Assembly (NCBI GenBank): GCA_004193285.1
Contig: SECP01000001.1
Coordinates: 186,001-250,000, forward strand
DNA length: 64,000 bases
Source: Myxococcales bacterium
GTDB lineage: Bacteria; Myxococcota_A; Polyangia; Polyangiales; Polyangiaceae
Reading direction: 5' to 3'
The number at the start of each line of letters is the position of its first letter. Positions within the stretch are counted from its first letter, which is position 1. Position numbers and translations under genes: made by a program. The notes below the pieces were generated by a model, which saw only the letters and a program-made list of their open reading frames with translations, was not told the DNA's origin and did no database searches. Of the stretch, positions 1-7,528 are shown one piece after another.

Positions 1-462
1 GGAAACGGGGGCGGTGATGGAGTGCTTGATGTTCATCTGCGACTTACCTCGGATAGTGTGGGGCTGGACGGTTGGACGGGGGAACCACTTCTCTATTCAG
101 ATTGAGGCGGCTGGCGTCGAGCCCGCTTGCATACGGAGAAGTGTTACCTTGGAGAGCAAACAAGTCAGAAATTGTTCCGGGCTCGCTTGGACCTTCATCC
201 CATCGAGCTTCTGATTGAATGTACGGGGCGGCCGGTTCGAATCTTCCTGATCTTTACGAACCGTGCCTCGGTGGGCGTTTGGCGCCGGAGCTCTGCCAGC
301 TCCACATGTAAGTGCCTGGAGGCCCCCAGATTTATCCGCTGGTCGACGCAGTACGAGCACTCCGTCGTGCAAATATCTGAAATCAATGATCATTTCGGAA
401 AGGCGGCCTTCCTCGTGACGCGGCGCTCCGTGGTCGCGGGCCGCCCGGCACCTCATGTCGAC
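1..462. other. Left-edge non-coding stretch
   Basis: I see no gene I can support here. The short open frames overlap each other on both strands, have no recognisable domain and lack convincing ribosome binding sites. The stretch is less GC-rich and less codon-periodic than the genes to its right. It contains a tRNA/tmRNA 3'-end-like string on the minus strand at 103-126 (see findings). The rsmG gene ends at its right edge on the minus strand, so any rsmG terminator should lie here, but I see no strong hairpin followed by a T-run. Confidence 0.5.
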
Positions 463-1119
463 TCATGTTCCCTGTACCGGCTGGCGGGCGTAACGCACTG
501 CGCGCCTTCGCCCGCCGGTGAGCGGCCAGTCGTAGCTGAGATCCAGATCGATGACCCATGACGAGTGCGCCGGGGGCTCGTCTTGACCGAGTAGGACCCA
601 AACGGCGCGCGTGGCGATACGAGCGCCTTCGCGAAGCCAGAGCGGCGGCGGCAGCGTGGCGCGCGAGATCGCCACGTCCGCAGAGTCGTTTTCTACCTCC
701 ATCGAGCGCGCGCGCAAGAGGCGCATGTCAGGACGAGACAGCGTGCCGAACGACGTGCGCAGAAACGCAGCGCGTCGCTCGCGGGGCTCGACCAAGGTCA
801 TGCTCAGCGCGGGGCGCAAGATCGCGAGGGGGATCGCGGGCGCGCCTACCCCGCTGCCGACGTCGACCACGGCTCCTGCGAGCGGCGTGCTCGCGAGCAG
901 GACGGCGTCCGCCAGCAACAAATCCACGAGCGTGTCCGAGTCCCGCGCGGCGGTGAGGTCTACGCGCTCGCTCCACGTGACGACGAGGTCCAGCCAGGTG
1001 ACGAGCTGCGCTCGCGCCCCTTCCTCGAGGGTGAGCGAGAGACCGCAAGACGCGGGCACCTCGCGAAGCACGCGCTCGATTCGAGGAAGCCAGCCTTGTC
1101 CGAGCCGGGCCAGGGGCAT
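463..1119 (-). CDS. rsmG: 16S rRNA (guanine-N7) methyltransferase RsmG (GidB)
   Basis: RsmG uses SAM to methylate N7 of G527 in 16S rRNA. The 218-residue length fits the family. Visible marks are the N-terminal helical part ending in WSERVDLTAARD (family: W...NLTAI.D), then ADAVLLA, and the SAM-binding motif VDVGSGVGAPAIPLAI, close to the family DIGSGxGxPGIPLAI. A V-E-P acidic loop (TLVEPRERRAAFL) follows. The C-terminal part (RATLPPPLWL) replaces the more usual SRA motif of the family. Its promoter should lie in the 89-base gap shared with the divergent kinase gene. The neighbours do not form the gid/par cluster often seen with this gene, at least within the window. Confidence 0.85.
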   Translation of the reverse strand: MPLARLGQGWLPRIERVLREVPASCGLSLTLEEGARAQLVTWLDLVVTWSERVDLTAARDSDTLVDLLLADAVLLASTPLAGAVVDVGSGVGAPAIPLAILRPALSMTLVEPRERRAAFLRTSFGTLSRPDMRLLRARSMEVENDSADVAISRATLPPPLWLREGARIATRAVWVLLGQDEPPAHSSWVIDLDLSYDWPLTGGRRRAVRYARQPVQGT

Positions 1120-1208
1120 GGGCTGCGCAGCATGCCTGAAACTTTTCGAAATTCAGCGGGTAACCGCCAAAATTTTGCCGGTCGGCGCGAACCAGGTACT
1201 CCCTTTTC
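1120..1208. promoter_or_regulatory. Divergent intergenic region, rsmG / AmgK-like kinase
   Basis: These 89 bases separate two divergent genes and must hold both promoters unless transcription starts inside a gene. The stretch is AT-richer than its surroundings (runs such as cttttcgaaattc and gccaaaattttgcc). It contains a small inverted repeat CGG-GTAA-CCG. I cannot assign -35 and -10 boxes with confidence. Confidence 0.35.
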
Positions 1209-2276
1209 GTGACGCTCCTGAAACCTCACGTCGGCTCTCCGCCGGTTGCCCTCGACGAGCTGGTCGGGAAGTGCCTCGGCGAGCCCCCGCCGGAGCTGGT
1301 CCGGCAACCGGGAGGGCTGTCACCGCGGCAATTTTTTCGTATGCGCCGCCAGTCCGGCGAGGCCGCGATGGTCATGTGGCTTCCGGACGACGCGCCGGAG
1401 CGAGAGCTGGCGCGGCGCCTCGGACGGCCGCTCCCGTTCCTCGAGCTGCGAGACTTGTTGGAAAAAAAGCGCGTGCGCGTCCCGCGCTTGTTCGGGGCGC
1501 TTCCCGAGCAGGGGCTGCTCGTCGTGGAGGACCTGGGCGAAACTTTGGCGGAACGTTGCGCGCGCGAGCCGGCGGCGCGGGCCGGCCTCTACCGGCGCGC
1601 GGTGAGCGACCTCGCGGCCGCGCAGCAGGCGCTGGCGGCGCTGCCGGAGGGAAGCATCGTCGCCACCCGCAGCTTGGATCGGAGCTTGCTCACCGGCGAG
1701 CTCGCTCAGTTCCGAGAGTGGGGCGTGGAGGCGCTCGGGGCGCCCCTCTCGTCCGAGGAGCTCGCGTGCTTCGAGCGAGTCACGGCGTTCCTGGTGGAAA
1801 CGATATTGCGGTTCCCGCAGGGCTTCACTCACCGCGACTACCAAAGTCGCAACCTGCTCGCGCTGCCGGACGACAGCATCGGGTGGATCGATTTCCAAGA
1901 CGCGCTCATCGGGCCGCGCGCCTACGACTTGGTCGCGCTACTGCGTGACAGCTACCAAGATTTCGACGAAGCCTTCGTCGACGCCCGCCTCGGCGACTAC
2001 GCGCTCGCAATGGCGCTCTCCGACTCGGAGAAGAGCGCGCTGCGCTTCGAGCTGGACGTCATCACCGTGCAGCGCAAGCTGAAGGACGCCGGGCGCTTCG
2101 TCTTCTTCGAGCGCTCGCGCGGGGACGCGAGCTACCTTCGCTACTTCGTGCCGACGCTGGAGATGGTGCGGGGCGCACTGTCACGCCTGGCTCATCGGGC
2201 GGAGCTCCGCGGCCTTTCCGAGATCGTGACGCGCCAGATCGAAATCGGCCGAAGCCGGGGTATGCTGCCCGTATGA
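1209..2276 (+). CDS. AmgK-like aminoglycoside-phosphotransferase-fold sugar kinase
   Basis: This 355-residue protein has the APH/choline-kinase fold. The catalytic loop THRDYQSRNLL places the base at Asp210 and the metal-binding Asn at 215. The metal-binding motif is IDFQDALIGPRAYDLVALLRD (Asp228). The combination HRDYxSRN plus DFQDAxxGPxxYDLxSLLRD is characteristic of AmgK, the anomeric N-acetylmuramate/N-acetylglucosamine kinase of cell-wall recycling, rather than of antibiotic-resistance enzymes. The start is GTG. No MurU-type nucleotidyltransferase lies next to it. The stop overlaps the start of the next gene (ATGA), so it heads a three-gene operon with an outer-membrane protein and a PrsW-like protease. 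The exact sugar substrate is inferred from motif similarity only. Confidence 0.75.
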   Translation: MTLLKPHVGSPPVALDELVGKCLGEPPPELVRQPGGLSPRQFFRMRRQSGEAAMVMWLPDDAPERELARRLGRPLPFLELRDLLEKKRVRVPRLFGALPEQGLLVVEDLGETLAERCAREPAARAGLYRRAVSDLAAAQQALAALPEGSIVATRSLDRSLLTGELAQFREWGVEALGAPLSSEELACFERVTAFLVETILRFPQGFTHRDYQSRNLLALPDDSIGWIDFQDALIGPRAYDLVALLRDSYQDFDEAFVDARLGDYALAMALSDSEKSALRFELDVITVQRKLKDAGRFVFFERSRGDASYLRYFVPTLEMVRGALSRLAHRAELRGLSEIVTRQIEIGRSRGMLPV

Positions 2277-3046
2277 AGAGCTCGCTCTTGCTTACCATCC
2301 CGGCGCTCTTGTGCTTCGGAGCGCCAGTGCTCGCGCAACAACCGGCGCCCGCGCCTGCCTCGAGCTTGGAGGCGGGCGGTTTGCGTCCGCCAGAGGCCGT
2401 CGACAGCAGCCAGCCCGCTCCAGCAGAGAACGCGGCGCCTTCCCCCGAGCAAGAGCTGGAAAAGGCCGATCGCGAGGACGCAGGCCGCGGCCTGGAGTGG
2501 ATCTGGCTCAATGCGGAGGTTGGCGCGCAGCACCTCGGCTTGCAAACGCTCAAGGCGGACGGCCTGGTCGACCCCAAGCTCGTCAAGACCACGCAGACGG
2601 GCTTGCTCTACGGCGCCGGTATCGGCGCGCGCATCTTGGTCTTCACGGTGGGCGCGCGTTTTCGTATGGGAACGTTCAAGGATTGGCAGCTGTGGACGCT
2701 CGACGCGGAAGGCGGCTTCCGGATCCCGATCGGGAGCTTGGAGCCGTACGTCAACGTTGCCGCCGGCTATGCGTCGCTCGGCTCGCCATCTACGGACGCC
2801 CCGGCCGCATCGAAGGCGAACGTGAGGGGCGTGCACGCGCGAGTCGGCGCGGGCGTCGACTACTACCTGAGCAACACTTTCTCGGTCGGCGGCAACCTCA
2901 GCGGTGACTTGCTGTTTCTGTCGCGCTCCAAGGTGGAAGGGGCGGAAGCGAGCACGAACGGTGACGAAGCCGCCGTCTACTCCAAGGACGGCTCGAGCAT
3001 CGGCGCGGGCACGAGCCTGACCGCGGTCGTTGGTCTCCACTTTTGA
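2273..3046 (+). CDS. Predicted outer-membrane beta-barrel protein
   Basis: 257 residues with a clear N-terminal signal peptide (hydrophobic LLLTIPALLCFGAPVLA, then AQQ). A Pro/Ala/Ser-rich, acidic linker follows to about residue 65. The rest alternates polar and hydrophobic residues, with many Gly/aromatic strands, and ends in VVGLHF; a terminal Phe is the usual Bam-recognised last-strand signal. This fits a small outer-membrane beta-barrel of the OmpW/OmpX-like or myxobacterial 'outer membrane beta-barrel' type, with no assignable substrate. The ATG overlaps the preceding kinase stop, and its own stop overlaps the TTG of the next gene, indicating co-translation. Confidence 0.7.
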   Translation: MKSSLLLTIPALLCFGAPVLAQQPAPAPASSLEAGGLRPPEAVDSSQPAPAENAAPSPEQELEKADREDAGRGLEWIWLNAEVGAQHLGLQTLKADGLVDPKLVKTTQTGLLYGAGIGARILVFTVGARFRMGTFKDWQLWTLDAEGGFRIPIGSLEPYVNVAAGYASLGSPSTDAPAASKANVRGVHARVGAGVDYYLSNTFSVGGNLSGDLLFLSRSKVEGAEASTNGDEAAVYSKDGSSIGAGTSLTAVVGLHF

Positions 3047-4170
3047 GCTTCGTCTTCGTTCCCCTGGTGGTGCTGCTCTCTGCGCTGCCCGTCTACTTCG
3101 TCTTTCGGCGCGTGAGCGGGCTCGGGCACGCTTCGCGCCGCCTCACGGCGTTGGTGTTCGGGTTGGGGGCAGCGGTCGCGGTCCTCTCTCAGTTGGTGGA
3201 GCGAGCCGTGCTGGCGTTCACGGAGCTGTCTTTCGAGGTTCGCTCCGCCGGGGTCGGCTCGGCCCTGCTCGCGAGCTTTTTGCTCGCCGCCCCGCTCGAG
3301 GAAGCGGGGAAAACGTTCGTGGTGTGGCCGCTCTACCGCATGCGGCGCATCGACGGGCCGCGCCTCGGCCTTTGCTACGCGGCGGCAACGGCGGGCGGCT
3401 TCGCGGCCGCCCTGGGCGTGTACCGCCTGCTGACGACGCCGTTCGACTGGGTGCTCGGGCTGCGGGTGCTGTGTCAAATCCCGGTGCACCTGTTCTTTAC
3501 CGGACTGTGGGGTTACGTGCTCGGTGCTCGCCGAGGCCAGAGCGGCGGTTGGTTTGCGATCACCTGGCTGGGCGCGGTCGCGATGCTGGGCCTGTACGGG
3601 CACATCGTTTGGGGACGAGGTCCGGGGTTTCTGGTGGCGGTCGTGCCGCTCTTGGTGTTCGTCGCGGTAGGAGCGGCGTCGGTGCTGCGCGAGGTGAGCC
3701 CCGATCGCGCCACCCTGGCCAGGCTGCATTTGCCGGAGGCGCCCCGGCTCAGCTTGGTGACGGACGCGCTCAACCCGCGTGACCAGCCGCTGATGCTGCG
3801 CTGGGTGGTGCTCGGCGCTTTCGTGAACATCGGGTTGATGTTCGTGCTGCTCGCTTCCGCGGTGGCGCTCGGCCACCGCCTAGGAGTGGACTTCTCCGCC
3901 GCGGACGAGACGGACATGACATCGGCGGGCCCGCTCGCTCTCCTCGGAGCGGCGCTGCTCGCGGCGTTTCCGCTCGCCGGCTACCTGGTGGCTCGCGCCA
4001 GCTCCTCGGTCGGAGTTTTGGAACCCGCGCTGGCGGCGGCGCTCGCCCTCGCGTGCATCGTCGCGATTCTGGCGCTCGTCGCGCCGCTCGGAGTGCTGTT
4101 TGCGCTGGCGGTGGCGCCGCTCGCCTTCGGCCTAGCGTGCGGCGGGGCCTGGATTGGGCTCGAGCGGTGA
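3043..4170 (+). CDS. PrsW-family intramembrane metalloprotease
   Basis: 375 residues with about ten hydrophobic segments. The PrsW marks are the EExxK motif in LAAPLEEAGKTFVVWP (about residues 84-99) and a later membrane His in IPVHLFFTGLWGYVLG, followed by a short basic loop. In the family these acidic and His residues bind zinc. PrsW of Bacillus cleaves the anti-sigma factor RsiW; the substrate here is unknown. The start is a TTG overlapping the stop of the beta-barrel gene, with no other start nearby in frame, so translation is probably coupled. The C-terminal third adds extra membrane segments beyond the core domain. The only membrane-bound anti-sigma candidate in this window is at 51079-51837, and no link between them can be shown. 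Confidence 0.75.
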   Translation: MSFVFVPLVVLLSALPVYFVFRRVSGLGHASRRLTALVFGLGAAVAVLSQLVERAVLAFTELSFEVRSAGVGSALLASFLLAAPLEEAGKTFVVWPLYRMRRIDGPRLGLCYAAATAGGFAAALGVYRLLTTPFDWVLGLRVLCQIPVHLFFTGLWGYVLGARRGQSGGWFAITWLGAVAMLGLYGHIVWGRGPGFLVAVVPLLVFVAVGAASVLREVSPDRATLARLHLPEAPRLSLVTDALNPRDQPLMLRWVVLGAFVNIGLMFVLLASAVALGHRLGVDFSAADETDMTSAGPLALLGAALLAAFPLAGYLVARASSSVGVLEPALAAALALACIVAILALVAPLGVLFALAVAPLAFGLACGGAWIGLER

Positions 4171-4171
4171 G

Positions 4172-5587
4172 TCAGGGGTGCTGCGCCTTGTACTTCGCGT
4201 ACTGGCCGCTGGTGAGGAGCTCGTCTTCGGGCAGCGTCTCGAGCGGGAGCGCGTCGCGCGCGGGATCGTAATCGGGCGCCAGGAGGCGCCGTAGGTCGAA
4301 GGCGCGGAATTTCCCGAGCAGATGAGGAGCGTCGCTCACCCACAGCACGCGTGGCCCGGTCTCGAGGATCACGCCGTGAGTTGCGATGAGCGCGTCGATG
4401 GCGCGGCGGTCACCGAGCGGCAGGGCTTCGCCGGAAGCCGCTCGCCGGTCACGGAGTAGCGCAGCCGCGCTCCGCGGTGAGATAGGCTCTGCCTGGGGGA
4501 GCGCAGCCACCAGCACGTCGCCGCGGGCCCTTCGCGGGAGGGTGGAGGTGCTCTCACGCACGCGCAGGTTCTTGGGGTCGTCGCGCAGCTCGGATTCGAA
4601 GTGGTTGGTGGTGGCGGCGCGCACCGGCAGGCGCCGCACCGCGTCCTGAAACCCCGGAGCGCGCTCGATGGCGACGGAATGACCGTGCGCGTCGGTCGCG
4701 ATCACGATGTGGCTCACCATCGGGGAACGCTCGCCGAGCAAGCGTATTGCGTCTTCGGTGGTGCGCGCTTCGGAGAGGACGCGACGGAGCGCGTGCACGA
4801 CTGGCTCACCGGAGGCGCGAGGCTCGCGCGCTCGACCGCCGTGCACCACCACCGCGACCCCCTCCAGATTCATGCCGCTCACGACGCCCACGAGCCCGGG
4901 CCAGGCGACGGAGGCGAACGGGATCTTGCCCTGCTCGCGCACGAGGAACACGGCTTTGCGGCGGTCGAAGATCTCGTCGACCTCGAAGTCGAAGGCGCGC
5001 GCCAGGACCCCCGAGCCGTCCGACGTGGCCGCGCCGTCGAACGTGAACGTCGTGCAGCCGATGAGCGGAGAGCCTTCGAAGGAGAGCGAAATGTCGTAGA
5101 GCGCGTTCAGGTACACGAAGCGCTGGTACGTGGGAAACAGGCGCTCGTATGGGTCCGGCTGAAAGCCGTAGGAGCCAGCCGCGATCTCCCGCAGGCGGTC
5201 CTGCGACATCTCCCGGTCGACCTCGCGATAGCGGAGCTGGGCCAGATCCATGAGCAGCGAGCGGGCGGCACGGAGCGGCACTTGCTGCTCGAAGCGGCCC
5301 AGCAGGATGCCCTCGTTCTCGACCATCTCGGGATAGAGCAGACGAGCGTGGGCGTAGCCTATGTCCACCGGTGTGCCGGCGAGCCCGACTTGAAGGATGC
5401 CTCCGACCTGGCGCGCATAGGCTTCGCCGAAGCGACGTAGCCCCGGCTCCTTCACCACTTGGCCCTGGGGTAGCGCGAGCCGAGGCGGGTCCAAGCGAGC
5501 GGCCCGCCCAACCGCGAAGTGAAAGATCAAGGCGCTGACGAACAGCGCAGCGAGCGCTACCAGCGCGACCCGAGCGACTCGCTTCAC
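4172..5587 (-). CDS. C45-type autoproteolytic acyltransferase/hydrolase (penicillin acyltransferase-like), membrane anchored
   Basis: 471 residues from a GTG that overlaps the stop of the upstream glycosyltransferase (GTGA). Residues 6-26 form a signal anchor (VALVALAALFVSALIFHFAVG). The core resembles the Ntn-hydrolase C45 family (acyl-CoA:6-aminopenicillanate acyltransferase-like). In this family the protein cuts itself before a Cys nucleophile; here the candidate is Cys178 in PLIGCTTFTF, followed by DGSGVLARAFDFEVD, which matches the family G-C-T-x-F ... RNFDF arrangement. Later marks include GMNLEGVAVVVHGG and TTNHFES. The likely activity is amide hydrolysis or acyl transfer on the outer face of the inner membrane. 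The substrate is unknown, but coupling to a GT2 enzyme suggests envelope lipids or glycans. Confidence 0.7.
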   Translation of the reverse strand: MKRVARVALVALAALFVSALIFHFAVGRAARLDPPRLALPQGQVVKEPGLRRFGEAYARQVGGILQVGLAGTPVDIGYAHARLLYPEMVENEGILLGRFEQQVPLRAARSLLMDLAQLRYREVDREMSQDRLREIAAGSYGFQPDPYERLFPTYQRFVYLNALYDISLSFEGSPLIGCTTFTFDGAATSDGSGVLARAFDFEVDEIFDRRKAVFLVREQGKIPFASVAWPGLVGVVSGMNLEGVAVVVHGGRAREPRASGEPVVHALRRVLSEARTTEDAIRLLGERSPMVSHIVIATDAHGHSVAIERAPGFQDAVRRLPVRAATTNHFESELRDDPKNLRVRESTSTLPRRARGDVLVAALPQAEPISPRSAAALLRDRRAASGEALPLGDRRAIDALIATHGVILETGPRVLWVSDAPHLLGKFRAFDLRRLLAPDYDPARDALPLETLPEDELLTSGQYAKYKAQHP

Positions 5588-6279
5588 GAAGCCTTGGACC
5601 TCGGCACCGTGAGCGCCGTGTGGACCAGGCGAGCCACGATGCGCGCCGGGTCCGAGACCACGCGGAAGTGAGAGACGCGTTGCTCCTTCGGTGGATAGAA
5701 TACCTGAACCGGCACCTCGACGATGAGGACGCCGCGCCGCGCCGCCCGCACCAGCATCTCGCATTCGAAGCCGTAGCCGCGCGCGTCCGAGCCCAGCGAA
5801 AGCGTCGTTGCGAGCGGGTACCGCCGAAGCCCACATTGCGTGTCGTGCAGGGGCTGCCCGGCGAAACGCGAGACCCACCAGTTCGAAAACCCGTTCGAGA
5901 ACCGGCTCGCTCGCGGCGCGCCGTCCCGCCGCAGATCACGCACCCCGAGCACGATGGCTCCTGCGGGCGCGCCGTGCTGGGCGAGCAAGAGGGCGTCCTC
6001 CGAGCGGTGCTGGCCGTCCGCGTCCACCGTGACCGCGGTCTCGAACCCTCGGTCTTTTAGCCAGGAAAAGCCGGTGCGCAGCGCCGCGCCTTTGCCGCGA
6101 TTGGCGTCGTGGGTCACCAGGTCCACCCCTAGCTTGCGAGCCACCTCGCCCGTGCCGTCGGTCGATCCGTCGTCCACCACGAGCAGAGCGCCCTCAGGGT
6201 CGACCGCACGCAGGCCTTGCAGCACCTGCTCGAGGCTTGCGGCCGCTTGGTAGGCTGGAATCAGGTAGGCGCGCTGCAC
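5584..6279 (-). CDS. Family 2 glycosyltransferase (polyprenyl-phosphate sugar transferase type)
   Basis: 231 residues, a compact GT-A enzyme. It opens with AYLIPAYQAAASLEQVL, then VVDDGSTDGTGEVA (nucleotide-sugar binding), ANRGKGAALRTGF, and the metal-binding VTVDADGQH. This is the DPM1/WcaA-like pattern of enzymes that load a sugar onto a polyprenyl phosphate. There is no C-terminal membrane domain, so it acts at the cytoplasmic membrane face as a soluble or peripheral enzyme. It is co-transcribed with the downstream C45-type hydrolase through a 4-base overlap. Donor and acceptor cannot be read from the sequence. Confidence 0.8.
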   Translation of the reverse strand: MQRAYLIPAYQAAASLEQVLQGLRAVDPEGALLVVDDGSTDGTGEVARKLGVDLVTHDANRGKGAALRTGFSWLKDRGFETAVTVDADGQHRSEDALLLAQHGAPAGAIVLGVRDLRRDGAPRASRFSNGFSNWWVSRFAGQPLHDTQCGLRRYPLATTLSLGSDARGYGFECEMLVRAARRGVLIVEVPVQVFYPPKEQRVSHFRVVSDPARIVARLVHTALTVPRSKAS

Positions 6280-6311
6280 CGGGGGAGGCTACCATCGCCC
6301 GACCGTTCGTC

Positions 6312-6938
6312 ATGCCCTTGTTCGATGTCACGCAAGTCACGGAGCTGGCCGAAGCCGCCAAGAAAGAGCTTCGTAAACGGATGCGCGCGGTGCGGACCGC
6401 GCTTCCGGCCGAAGCGCTGGCCGCGCGCAGCGCCCAGCTCGTCGCGCGCGCGATCGCCCTCCCGGCGTTTCAGGACGCCAGGAGCGTGGCGCTGTTTTAC
6501 CCGATGGAGGATCGCAAAGAGGTCGACTTGCGCGCGCTGGACGCAGCGGCGCGCGCGGCCGGAAAGCGCGTCTACTACCCATTTTTGGAGCAGCGGGAGC
6601 AGGGCGGCGTCTCCGGGCTTCGGCTCACGAGCTCACTCTCGGAGCTGGCGCCGGCCGGTAGCCGGTTCTTGGAGCCGCGGCTGGACGCAGAGCAGGCCGC
6701 GCGCGCAGACGTGGACCTGCTGTTCGTACCGGCGCTAGCGGTGGCGCCGACCGGTCACCGCCTCGGATACGGTGCGGGCTTTTACGATTCGCTCTTGCCG
6801 GACGTGTGCCCACCCGGCAAAGCGGTTGCGGTCGCGTTCGACTTCCAGCTCTTGGTCGAGCTGCCCACGCTCGCGCACGACGTGCCCTGCGACTTCGTCC
6901 TCACGGACGCGCGCGCGCTGGTGGCCACCCGGGCCTAG
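6312..6938 (+). CDS. 5-formyltetrahydrofolate cyclo-ligase
   Basis: 208 residues from the ATG at 6312; an in-frame upstream extension would overlap the divergent glycosyltransferase and adds nothing family-like. The enzyme converts 5-formyl-THF plus ATP to 5,10-methenyl-THF. Visible motifs are the N-terminal KKELRKRMRAVRTALP, the mid-protein SVALFYPMEDRKEVDLRAL, and the ATP/metal-binding PTGHRLGYGAGFYD near the C terminus. Its end overlaps the end of the convergent Fur-family gene by four bases. It appears monocistronic, with its promoter upstream inside or beside the glycosyltransferase start. Confidence 0.9.
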   Translation: MPLFDVTQVTELAEAAKKELRKRMRAVRTALPAEALAARSAQLVARAIALPAFQDARSVALFYPMEDRKEVDLRALDAAARAAGKRVYYPFLEQREQGGVSGLRLTSSLSELAPAGSRFLEPRLDAEQAARADVDLLFVPALAVAPTGHRLGYGAGFYDSLLPDVCPPGKAVAVAFDFQLLVELPTLAHDVPCDFVLTDARALVATRA

Positions 6939-7528
6939 CTTCGGCCGCGCGGGCTGCGGCCCGCCTTGGGCTTCTGACAATCCGCGCAGACGCCGTACAT
7001 CTCGTGCTTGTGAGCGCGCACCAAGAAGCCATGGCGCTTGGCCACGCGGTCCTGAAGCACCTCGATTTGAGGTTCTTCGAACTCGATGATCTTGTTGCAC
7101 TCCAGGCAGACGAGGTGGTCGTGGTGAGCGTCTTCGTCCGCCAGCTCGTAGCGGGTGAAGCCGTCCCCGAACTTGTGCTCTTGCACGACGCCGCTCTCCG
7201 AGAGCAGCTTCATCGTGCGGTACACGGTCGCGTAGCCGACCCGGGCGTCCACCGCGCGCACCTGCTTGAGGAGGCTGTCGATCGTGATGTGCTCGTCCGC
7301 GTCGAAGAAAGTATCGATGATGAGGCGGCGTTGCTCCGTGGAGCGTAGGCCGCGCTTCAGCATGTACTCGTTGAGATCGTGCCGCAGCCGCTCCTGGTCG
7401 GGCGGGCGGGGTTTGGGCTGGGTCTTGGTCATTTCCCCGCTCTTCACTGCCGTATCTATCCCCGGCGCCTGGGCCTGGGTCAAGGACTCCACGCTGGGAG
7501 CGGGTAGGGTCGGAGCTTGAGGCGTCAT
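6935..7528 (-). CDS. Fur-family metal-responsive transcriptional regulator
   Basis: 197 residues. The Fur winged helix spans about residues 50-125 (LKRGLRSTEQRRLIIDTFF ... GYATVYRTMKLLSESGVV). The dimer/metal domain has the DAHHDHLVCLECNKIIEF segment and a second CADC pair, giving two CxxC pairs for structural zinc plus the His-rich sensing site. The N-terminal 32 residues are a low-complexity extension. An internal ATG at 7432 would give a more typical 165-residue Fur, but the ATG at 7528 overlaps the upstream stop as TAATG, supporting coupled initiation. It is the last gene of an operon with argD and a degenerate P-type ATPase. Whether it senses iron, zinc or peroxide cannot be decided here. 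Confidence 0.85.
   Translation of the reverse strand: MTPQAPTLPAPSVESLTQAQAPGIDTAVKSGEMTKTQPKPRPPDQERLRHDLNEYMLKRGLRSTEQRRLIIDTFFDADEHITIDSLLKQVRAVDARVGYATVYRTMKLLSESGVVQEHKFGDGFTRYELADEDAHHDHLVCLECNKIIEFEEPQIEVLQDRVAKRHGFLVRAHKHEMYGVCADCQKPKAGRSPRGRS

Noticed and set aside
234-243. GGTTCGAATC, a perfect tRNA T-loop-like string
   Set aside because: The flanking bases do not form a T stem, and no acceptor, D or anticodon arms are found around it on either strand.
611-1948. 445-codon plus-strand frame over rsmG and the kinase gene
   Set aside because: It crosses two genes with good motifs in other frames and reads as Arg/Ala/Gly noise.
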